13,412 nt of DNA from Deltaproteobacteria bacterium (GTDB lineage: Bacteria > Desulfobacterota > Anaeroferrophillalia > Anaeroferrophillales > Tharpellaceae): the NCBI GenBank assembly GCA_030633185.1, contig DAOVTG010000042.1, positions 1 through 13,412 of the forward strand, written 5' to 3'. A program made the translations under genes and the position numbers. Numbering within the stretch: the stretch's first letter is position 1; each line of letters opens with the position of its first letter. Below, one piece after another: positions 7,814 to 13,412 of the stretch. The notes below the pieces were generated by a model. That model did not search any database, was not told the origin of the DNA, and worked only from the letters and a program-made list of their open reading frames with translations.

Positions 7814-8607
7814 GCCTGACTCCCATTCTTAAACTTTTTCGCACCGCTGCCGACCAGGCGCAATGAGAGGAAAAGCAAGAGACAAACGACAATCAACCAG
7901 ACCGCAACCGGCTGCGAATAACGCAGACCGAACGACTGAAAACGCTCAAACATCAGTACCGGAGCGATCATCGGGTGGTAGGCGATAATCACCACCGCGC
8001 CGAACTCGCTGATCGCCCGGGCACAACACATGATGATCCCGCTTAAGATCGAGCGCCAGGCTAGAGGAAAAGTAACGTTGATAAAAGTGGCAAACATCGA
8101 AGCCCCGAGACTGCGGGAGACATGTTCGAGACGCGGGGGAACCGAGGCAAAGCCTTCCTTGGCCGCCTGCAGGTAAAAAGGCAGACCAACAAACGTCATA
8201 ACCATGATAATCCCGGCCGGACTACCGACAATACGCCAGCCCAACTCCTGCATGACTCGGCCCAGCCAGAAATTTTTTCCGACCAGACCGAGAAGAGCAA
8301 TACCGACCACCGGATGCGGAATCACAATCGGCAGATCGACAATCGCCTCGACCAGTTTTTTGCCACGAAATTCACTGCGGGCCAAAAGATAGGCCAGAGG
8401 TGTACCGAAAACAAAACAGATAAAAGCCGCACTAATCCCTGTGTAGAGACTGAGCCAAATCGAGCCATAGACTTCAGGATCGCGAATCGTCTCCCACAGT
8501 GATGCCAACGAGGGAGCCGAGATCATCCGCAACAAGGGAACCGTGATAAAGGCCAGAACCAGAACACTGCTGCCCATGACCATCCAGAGAAAAGCTTCCT
8601 TACGCAT
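7810..8607 (-). CDS. wtpB: Tungstate/molybdate ABC transporter permease
   Basis: The inner-membrane channel subunit for tungstate or molybdate import. The 265-residue product has about six hydrophobic segments (roughly 7-29, 48-75, 88-112, 130-149, 186-210 and 233-252). The cytoplasmic coupling loop (EAA-type motif) is around 161-190, with SRSLGAS and the following FPLAWRSILSG, and docks on the ATPase. The stretch ISEFGAVVIIAYHPMIAPVL (200-219) is typical of WtpB/ModB proteins. The ATG at 8607 has AAGG about 8 bases upstream. The gene begins 22 bases after wtpA and overlaps wtpC by 4 bases. No truncation is seen. Confidence 0.9.
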   Translation of the reverse strand: MRKEAFLWMVMGSSVLVLAFITVPLLRMISAPSLASLWETIRDPEVYGSIWLSLYTGISAAFICFVFGTPLAYLLARSEFRGKKLVEAIVDLPIVIPHPVVGIALLGLVGKNFWLGRVMQELGWRIVGSPAGIIMVMTFVGLPFYLQAAKEGFASVPPRLEHVSRSLGASMFATFINVTFPLAWRSILSGIIMCCARAISEFGAVVIIAYHPMIAPVLMFERFQSFGLRYSQPVAVWLIVVCLLLFLSLRLVGSGAKKFKNGSQA

Positions 8608-8629
8608 GCATCAACCTTGATGGCTCAGT

Positions 8630-9610
8630 TCAATCAACTACAACCCGTTCTTTGAGAATGGTCGGCAATTTTGTCACAACTTCCTGATCGACCACGCGGG
8701 CCGGGATAATCGGCGGTTGGCCCTGCTCTTCAAGAATTTTCAAACCGCCTTCCGGATCCAGCATATAGTCGAGAAACATGATTGCCGCCTCCCGATTCGG
8801 GGCCTTATCAAGCAGTGTCACACCGTAGGTAATCGACTTACCTTTCAACTCAATTTTTTCGCCTGGTTTTTTACCGCTGACCGCAACTCGGGCCTGTTTA
8901 TAGAAAGATTCCTGAGCATAGCTGCTGAGATTGATCTCTTGCGGCAGAGTCAAAAATTTAAGCTTATGCTGAACCGCAACCGAACGATACTCCCAGGCAT
9001 AATCCATCACCCCGCTTTCAAGCATAGCCACCAGTTCAACCGCTTTGGGCCGGATATTGGCCAGCGGTCGATTGGCCAACAAACGGTCGTAAAGTCCCGG
9101 CTGATGAAAAGCTTTTTCGGCTAGCTGAAGCACCATCAATGCGCGATAACCACAAGGATCGATATTGGGGTCGGAGTGCCCCCAGACCACCCCCTTGCGG
9201 CCGAGTATATCGACCCAGATTTCGGGGGCAACCTCTTTGGCAAAAGCACTGCTATCGGTGTAGCAGAGAACCATCTGATTCGTCGCAAAACGAACATTCC
9301 AGGAGGCATAATCAGGTATCAGCATCCGGTCGATCACCGAAAAATCGGCCGAAGCCATAATATCACAAGGCTTATGCAGATCGGAAATCTTACGCGCACA
9401 TTTACGACTGCCACCGACCTCACGCAGAATATCAATGTCGGGATGCAACGCCTCAAAGGCCTTCTCCATAACCGCCAACGGCACAGTCAGACTACCGGCA
9501 TGAAAGATTATCACTGGGGTTCGGGATTGGGCCGTAGTCGGGCTTGACCAGATAAGAGCAGACAGTATTAACATACCAAAAAAAAGGGGCGAAATCCGAA
9601 TTTGATTCAT
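8630..9610 (-). CDS. wtpA: Periplasmic tungstate/molybdate-binding protein
   Basis: Captures tungstate or molybdate in the periplasm and delivers it to WtpB/WtpC. The 326-residue product starts with a Sec signal peptide (hydrophobic 8-22, cleavage near TTAQS, residue 27-29). There is no lipobox cysteine, so it should be soluble in a Gram-negative periplasm. Binding-protein motifs are visible: HAGSL (37-41), EVGGSRKCARK (64-74), ASADF (86-90), SDPNIDPCGYR (146-156) and YAWEYRSVAVQH (204-215). In the archaeal ModA/WtpA structures an Asp and a Glu complete an octahedral site; D151 and E207 are the natural equivalents here. AGGAG lies upstream of the ATG at a rather long 13 bases. It is the first gene of wtpABC. 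From sequence I cannot tell tungstate from molybdate preference. Confidence 0.92.
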   Translation of the reverse strand: MNQIRISPLFFGMLILSALIWSSPTTAQSRTPVIIFHAGSLTVPLAVMEKAFEALHPDIDILREVGGSRKCARKISDLHKPCDIMASADFSVIDRMLIPDYASWNVRFATNQMVLCYTDSSAFAKEVAPEIWVDILGRKGVVWGHSDPNIDPCGYRALMVLQLAEKAFHQPGLYDRLLANRPLANIRPKAVELVAMLESGVMDYAWEYRSVAVQHKLKFLTLPQEINLSSYAQESFYKQARVAVSGKKPGEKIELKGKSITYGVTLLDKAPNREAAIMFLDYMLDPEGGLKILEEQGQPPIIPARVVDQEVVTKLPTILKERVVVD

Positions 9611-9661
9611 TTTTATTTTATATCTCCTTTCGTATTATAAAATCGAGTGGCATAAAAAAAC

Positions 9662-9751
9662 CGGGATGGCTAAGTAAAAGTTCCGACTTCATCCTCATAG
9701 AATACTTTACTTTTGCACTTGTCAACGTTAATTGCATCGCGGAACTTATAC
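9662..9751. repeat. Diverged copy of the dispersed palindromic repeat
   Basis: cgggatggctaagtaaaa at 9662-9679 is identical to 3034-3051. The following gttccga resembles the other copy's arm. A partial inverted arm exists: gtaaaagttccg at 9674-9685 pairs with 9740-9751 with one mismatch. The inner stem seen at 3068-3131 is absent. It lies in the spacer upstream of wtpA and looks like a decayed or partial element. Confidence 0.7.
9697..9725 (-). promoter_or_regulatory. Possible wtpA promoter
   Basis: On the minus strand a perfect TTGACA (9725-9720) is followed after 17 bases by TTCTAT (9702-9697), a poor -10 match. Transcription would start near 9690, about 80 bases before wtpA, and the leader would contain the dispersed-repeat copy. 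Weak, but the best candidate in the 283-base spacer 9611-9893, which otherwise shows no gene. Confidence 0.3.
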
Positions 9752-9893
9752 GTTTACCGGCAAAAATATGCAAGTTTAAAATCATAATAAATCTTAAAAA
9801 ATCTGAATAAATCACAAATAATGACAATAACTAACCAGAGATAGAGTAGCATTTTGGTTCCGGTTCAAGGAAAATATATAACGGAGGGATCGG

Positions 9894-11600
9894 TTAATGA
9901 GCGAAGTGTAGTTTCAGAATATTACTGCCGCCCTTCTCCTCAATCACACAGCGATCACTATATTTCTGCACCATAAACATCGACATCTCGGCACATTTTT
10001 TTTCATCCACTATATCTTCAATCGAGGGGAGAGCTTGGGCGCGAACCAAAGGAACCCCCTGATAGTTTACCGCAATATCAAGGTTAAATTCATCAAAACG
10101 AGCCGTCATCTCCACCGGCGTCTCAATGCCATTTAAGGCAATAACCGCCTCCATCGATTCACTCATGGCGGACGCCGCTTTATGGATCACCTCGTGACGC
10201 GCTCCCCAGAGACCGCCTTGCTGTTCCATAAAATTGAACACAGCATCGGCAAAGCTGGTTCCAGGTTCAAGCTTCAAGGTAGCACTCTGAGCAATGCCGA
10301 TGCGAAACAGCAGGTTGAGAATAAGTGCCATAATCGTTGCCGCCGCCAGCGACGAGCTTACCACCGGCGCCAGCCACGCCGGAGCTTGACTGTAGATTCC
10401 CGGCACAATTTCAACACTCAAGCCAAAAATAATTGAAAGCCCGACGACAAAAGTCTTACGGCCGTCTATCATTCGGGACATGATAATCTGAATACCGGCC
10501 ACAACCATAAAACTCAAAGCAAAAAGCAGGGTCGCTCCCAACACCGGTTGAGGCATAATCGCAAAAACAACCGAGGCTCTGGGGAAAAATGAAAGAATTA
10601 TCAAAATTACACCAATCCACTTGGCGATAACCCGGCTGGTCGCCCCGGTGCCGATAGAAAGACCAACATTGCTGGAGGATGTAGACTGACCGAAACCACC
10701 GACTATACCAGCGACAAAAACTCCAACACCGTCAGCCAAAATACCCCGGCTTACATTGTCCATATCCGGCCTCTTCCACCTAGTGTCATTGATCCGCTGA
10801 CAGGTGGTAAGGTCGCCGACCGTCTTTAAAGTTGAGCAGAGAACCGCCACCAAAAAGGGAGCAATCAGAGCAACATCAAAAGACCATCCAGGATGACCGG
10901 CAAAAGGCGTGGCAAAAAGTGGCACCGCAAACTCAGCACCGAGTTTCGAGAAGTCAATGATTCCGAAAAAGGCGGCCAAAACATAACCAACCATCATGCC
11001 GATGAGGGCACAGAAAAGTTTGGCTTTACCTTTACCCCAAATATTGAGCCCGATCATCGTCGCCAGAGTCAGAAGGCCGGTAAAAAAAGCGGGCAGAGAG
11101 ATGCTGGTTTCAACCCCACCCATGCCAAAAAAGTTTTTACAGGCCACCTCTATGACGGTCAACCCGACCATCATAACAATCATACCGGTTACCTCGGCGG
11201 GAAACAACACCCTTAAATGACGCATAACTTTTGAGAGTAGACCCTCAAACAGAGAAACAACCAGAGTCATGCCAAAGACTAAAGAGAGGCCGCCGGTCTT
11301 GGCAGCCAGCATTGAGGCCGCCAGATATGAAGGACCACAAACCTCAGGGCAGAGAAATCCTGAACCGGCCGGTCCTTTTCTGAGTGACTGAATAATTACG
11401 CCAATCCCGCCGGCCAGCATTGAAGCCGAGACAAAACGCTCGGCATCGTGCATGCTGCCGCCAATCTCCCTGACGATAACAATCGGAAAAAGAAAAGCGA
11501 TCGCAATCACACTGATATGCTGCATCGCCAGAAAAAAAGTAATCACCAACGGCGGCCGATCATCCAGACCATAAATAAGATTTGCCGGTTTCTGTGCCAT
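9894..11600 (-). CDS. NCS2-family (xanthine/uracil/ascorbate-type) permease with C-terminal cytoplasmic domain
   Basis: An inner-membrane secondary transporter of the nucleobase-ascorbate (NCS2/NAT) family; substrate not determined. The 568-residue product has the membrane core in about 1-436, with the TM1 QH pair (AMQHIS, 25-30), CGPSYLAASML (88-98), VGD (261-263) after the TM8 segment, and the NAT signature region STSSSNVGLSIGTGATSR (306-323). Two points are odd. The TM8 position that is usually a substrate-binding glutamate (ESIGD-like) appears as K259 (KTVGD), and the usual Q or E before NxG is S310. An extra tail of about 130 residues (439-568) resembles a degenerate GHKL/RsbW-type ATPase fold (see findings). 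The ATG at 11600 has AAGGAG about 7 bases upstream. wtpA follows downstream, but a 283-base spacer makes a shared operon uncertain. Family assignment is firm. Confidence 0.88.
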   Translation of the reverse strand: MAQKPANLIYGLDDRPPLVITFFLAMQHISVIAIAFLFPIVIVREIGGSMHDAERFVSASMLAGGIGVIIQSLRKGPAGSGFLCPEVCGPSYLAASMLAAKTGGLSLVFGMTLVVSLFEGLLSKVMRHLRVLFPAEVTGMIVMMVGLTVIEVACKNFFGMGGVETSISLPAFFTGLLTLATMIGLNIWGKGKAKLFCALIGMMVGYVLAAFFGIIDFSKLGAEFAVPLFATPFAGHPGWSFDVALIAPFLVAVLCSTLKTVGDLTTCQRINDTRWKRPDMDNVSRGILADGVGVFVAGIVGGFGQSTSSSNVGLSIGTGATSRVIAKWIGVILIILSFFPRASVVFAIMPQPVLGATLLFALSFMVVAGIQIIMSRMIDGRKTFVVGLSIIFGLSVEIVPGIYSQAPAWLAPVVSSSLAAATIMALILNLLFRIGIAQSATLKLEPGTSFADAVFNFMEQQGGLWGARHEVIHKAASAMSESMEAVIALNGIETPVEMTARFDEFNLDIAVNYQGVPLVRAQALPSIEDIVDEKKCAEMSMFMVQKYSDRCVIEEKGGSNILKLHFAH

Positions 11601-11662
11601 ATAATCTCCTTGTTTTATCTCATATATATAAAGACGACGAATTTTGCTTCGCCCACATAAAA

Positions 11663-11709
11663 GGGGTCAAAGCTGGGGTGCTGACGCACCTCGTACCAGC
11701 AATGACCCC
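11663..11709. repeat. Compact nested hairpin, possible aat terminator
   Basis: Three stacked stems fit in 47 bases: ggggtca/tgacccc (11663-11669 with 11703-11709), gctgg/ccagc (11672-11676 with 11696-11700) and ggtgc/gcacc (11677-11681 with 11686-11690, loop tgac). There is an aa/aa internal loop and a one-sided 5-base bulge (11691-11695). On the minus strand it lies 89 bases behind aat and runs into TTTTAT, so it could be a rho-independent terminator. The shape also suits a REP-type element. Confidence 0.7.
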
Positions 11710-11797
11710 AATCCCGACAGTTTGAAGATGGAACCCAAATAGAGCCTGACTCATTAGACACACGAATAATACGATTATTTACAAACAAACACAAACC

Positions 11798-12484
11798 CTA
11801 AAGATCATACCAGCTCTTTTTCAACGTCGGCTTATGCAAGGCTCTCTCTAAGCGTTTGAGATATTCCCGGCGACTGATCTCGCACACGCCAAACTGTTTG
11901 AGATGCGGGGTTAAAAACTGATTGTCGATAAAATGAAAATTGCAGCGCCGGGCAAAAGCGACGAGATCGACCAGCGCCGCCTTGGAGGCGTGGTCCACCA
12001 ACGAAAACATCGATTCGCCAAAAAAACAGCGCCCTAGTGAGACCCCGTAAAGACCGCCGACCAAGTTGCCATCCTGCCAGGTTTCAAAAGAGTGGGCCAG
12101 ACCGGCCTGATGAAGATCGAGGTAGGCCGCCGCCATCTCCGTGGTTATCCAGGTCCCGGTTTCATGACGGCGCGGAGTATTTGCACATTTTTTAACCACC
12201 GCCGCAAAAGCTGAATCCCGGCGCGTGATAAAGTTGGCCTTTTTCAGGTAACGGCGGTTGCGTTGCGAAAGATGAAATTCATCAAGAATAAGAATCGCAC
12301 GGGGATCGGGCGACCACCAGAGGAGAGGATCTCCGGGAGAATACCAAGGGAAAATCCCTTTGGCATAGGCCCGCACGAGGCGCTCTTGCGAGAGATCGCC
12401 ACCGATCGCAAGCAGACCGTTCTCAGAATCGGCAAGATGAGCCGGCGGAAAAACCGGCCGCTGATTAAGGTTGTAAACAGGCAT
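11798..12484 (-). CDS. aat: Leucyl/phenylalanyl-tRNA-protein transferase
   Basis: Transfers Leu or Phe from aminoacyl-tRNA to proteins with N-terminal Arg or Lys, marking them for ClpS/ClpAP degradation (bacterial N-end rule); cytoplasmic. The 228-residue length is normal (E. coli Aat 234). Motifs in order: VFPPAHL (11-17), GLLAIGGDL (23-31), GIFPWY (43-48), WWSPDPR (56-62), GTWIT..M..AY..LH..G.AHS.E.W (110-136), LVGGLYGVSLG (141-151), FFGESMFS (154-161) and FIDNQF (185-190). E157, D187 and Q189 match the positions implicated in the E. coli enzyme (E156, D186, Q188). The ATG at 12484 lies inside the upstream gene (20-base overlap) and is supported by the family's usual N-terminal length, implying translational coupling. 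Confidence 0.96.
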   Translation of the reverse strand: MPVYNLNQRPVFPPAHLADSENGLLAIGGDLSQERLVRAYAKGIFPWYSPGDPLLWWSPDPRAILILDEFHLSQRNRRYLKKANFITRRDSAFAAVVKKCANTPRRHETGTWITTEMAAAYLDLHQAGLAHSFETWQDGNLVGGLYGVSLGRCFFGESMFSLVDHASKAALVDLVAFARRCNFHFIDNQFLTPHLKQFGVCEISRREYLKRLERALHKPTLKKSWYDL

Positions 12485-13385
12485 TTATCAGATAATTCAA
12501 ATGCTCAACCCCGGTACCGCAACAACCGCCAAGAATAGAGAGACCAAAATTACGGTTGAGAGCAACCATGCGCTGGCCCCAATCAGCAACCTCATCAGCT
12601 TGCAGTTTGTCGGCTTCGTCCAACTGATCATGATCAAGCGAAGAAGCGTTGGCCTGAAAACCGATCAGACGAGAAAGAACCGCATCCGGTTCCCGTTCGG
12701 CCTTGAGAAATGAGGGGTAAGCGCAATTAACCATGTAACCGAGCGGCGGTTTTTCAAGATCCGTATCGATAGCCGCTATCGCCTCCGCCAGGCTGTGACC
12801 ATCAAGCAGCCGTCCTTCACGATTAATTACGAAACTGATAACATACGGCGTCGAGGTAGCGGCCATAGCCCGGGCCAGTCCCACCGCTTCGGGCAGAGCC
12901 GGCAACGTCTGGGCCACCAAAAAATCGACCCCGGCCGCACTCAAACGATGACTCTGCCAAGCGTGAAAAACTTCCGCTTCAACACTGCTCAAACCCTCTT
13001 CGGGTAAATAACAATCATTCTTACAACTCATCAGGCCGCCGACAATAATTTTATCCCGCCAAGTCTCCCATGACGCTTTGATCTCGTTGATAAAAGCCAC
13101 GGCATCAGCATTCACGTCCCGGACTTCGCCGACCGCCGCCAAGCGTTCACGATTGGCCCGCCAAGTTGGCGTCGTTATCGTAATCGGCACATCAATATCA
13201 CGCGCCAAAGCAATAAAATTATTAATTAATTTGGCAATCGACCGGCGTCCGATCTCGTCGTAGATGAGCAAAGCGTTAACCAACTCGGGATGCAAAGCGA
13301 TCTCTGCCTCCCGCTTTAGGGTCTCGATTACCGCCGCCTCGGTCAAGATAAAATCATACTCGGCAAGAGCTTTTTCCAAATCCAT
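12465..13385 (-). CDS. Homocysteine S-methyltransferase family protein
   Basis: A TIM-barrel zinc methyltransferase of the Pfam PF02574 type, related to MmuM, BHMT and the N-terminal module of MetH. It would transfer a methyl group to homocysteine or a similar thiol, giving methionine, with an unknown methyl donor. The 306-residue product keeps the three zinc ligands of the family: C221 in MVNCAYPSF and C288/C289 in LGGCCGTGVEHL. The N-terminus (FILTEAAVIETLKRE) differs from the usual DGG.GTEL opening, suggesting a divergent subgroup. No cobalamin or pterin domain is present. The ATG at 13385 has a GGAAAG stretch about 8 bases upstream. Its 3' end overlaps aat by 20 bases. There are 27 bases left upstream in the window, too few to judge a promoter. 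Confidence 0.85.
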   Translation of the reverse strand: MDLEKALAEYDFILTEAAVIETLKREAEIALHPELVNALLIYDEIGRRSIAKLINNFIALARDIDVPITITTPTWRANRERLAAVGEVRDVNADAVAFINEIKASWETWRDKIIVGGLMSCKNDCYLPEEGLSSVEAEVFHAWQSHRLSAAGVDFLVAQTLPALPEAVGLARAMAATSTPYVISFVINREGRLLDGHSLAEAIAAIDTDLEKPPLGYMVNCAYPSFLKAEREPDAVLSRLIGFQANASSLDHDQLDEADKLQADEVADWGQRMVALNRNFGLSILGGCCGTGVEHLNYLINACLQP

Positions 13386-13412
13386 ATTTATTCTTTCCGC
13401 TTTTCACTATTT

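Noticed and set aside
9634..9639. TATAAT on the minus strand just before wtpA
   Set aside because: It lies only a few bases upstream of the AGGAG ribosome site, so initiation there would remove the leader; no -35 element at proper spacing.
9618..9827. Open frame of 69 codons on the minus strand upstream of wtpA
   Set aside because: It lies entirely in the AT-rich spacer, crosses the dispersed repeat, lacks a ribosome site and shows no recognisable protein features.
9875..9883. TATATAACG, resembling one half of a ModE operator
   Set aside because: No matching left half (CGTTATA) lies at the right distance, and it sits next to the permease stop about 265 bases from wtpA.
10893..11220. Plus-strand frames inside the permease gene
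   Set aside because: Low-complexity polar translations antisense to membrane helices; the minus-strand permease explains this DNA.

Overview
The window looks like an ordinary chromosomal stretch of a Gram-negative bacterium with roughly even base composition. A Desulfobacterota-type (deltaproteobacterial) genome is my best guess. The reasons are a periplasmic, non-lipoprotein WtpA, the Wtp tungstate/molybdate transporter itself, an Aat transferase, a eukaryote-like phosphoglucomutase, and palindromic repeats of a style I recall from that group. The assignment is inference and no rRNA or marker gene supports it. I see no tRNA, rRNA, CRISPR array, insertion sequence or prophage gene.

Layout: (1) 1-2830, plus strand: the end of a phosphoglucomutase gene (pgm) followed after a short gap by 4-alpha-glucanotransferase (malQ), a glycogen/maltodextrin pair. 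(2) 2831-3199: a convergent intergenic space filled by two palindromic repeat elements. One has perfect 33-base arms and a 17-base tandem repeat grown from one arm. The other is a nested imperfect palindrome. (3) 3200-4942, minus strand: an amidohydrolase-2 family hydrolase downstream of a class I SAM methyltransferase-like protein. (4) 5135-6756, plus strand: a lone secreted protein with its own near-consensus promoter and a strong hairpin terminator. It is built from two Ig-like (Big_5/SbsA-type) repeats and two further beta-rich repeats. (5) 6779-9610, minus strand: the wtpABC operon for tungstate/molybdate uptake, with a diverged copy of the dispersed palindrome in its leader region. (6) 9894-11600, minus strand: an NCS2-family nucleobase/ascorbate-type permease carrying an unusual cytoplasmic C-terminal domain of about 130 residues. 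(7) 11663-11709: a compact nested hairpin behind aat. (8) 11798-13385, minus strand: a homocysteine S-methyltransferase-family gene overlapping aat (leucyl/phenylalanyl-tRNA-protein transferase) by 20 bases.

How the genes work together: pgm and malQ connect maltodextrin breakdown to glucose-1-phosphate/glucose-6-phosphate interconversion. WtpA captures the oxyanion in the periplasm, WtpB forms the channel and WtpC powers it. The permease lies immediately upstream of wtpA on the same strand, but a 283-base spacer separates them, so co-transcription is uncertain. A link through molybdenum-dependent purine oxidation is only a hypothesis.

The least ordinary items are the permease fused to what looks like a degenerate GHKL/RsbW-type ATPase fold and lacking the usual substrate-binding acidic residue, the two classes of palindromic repeat, and the doubly duplicated secreted protein. 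I do not see a clear new multi-gene system.
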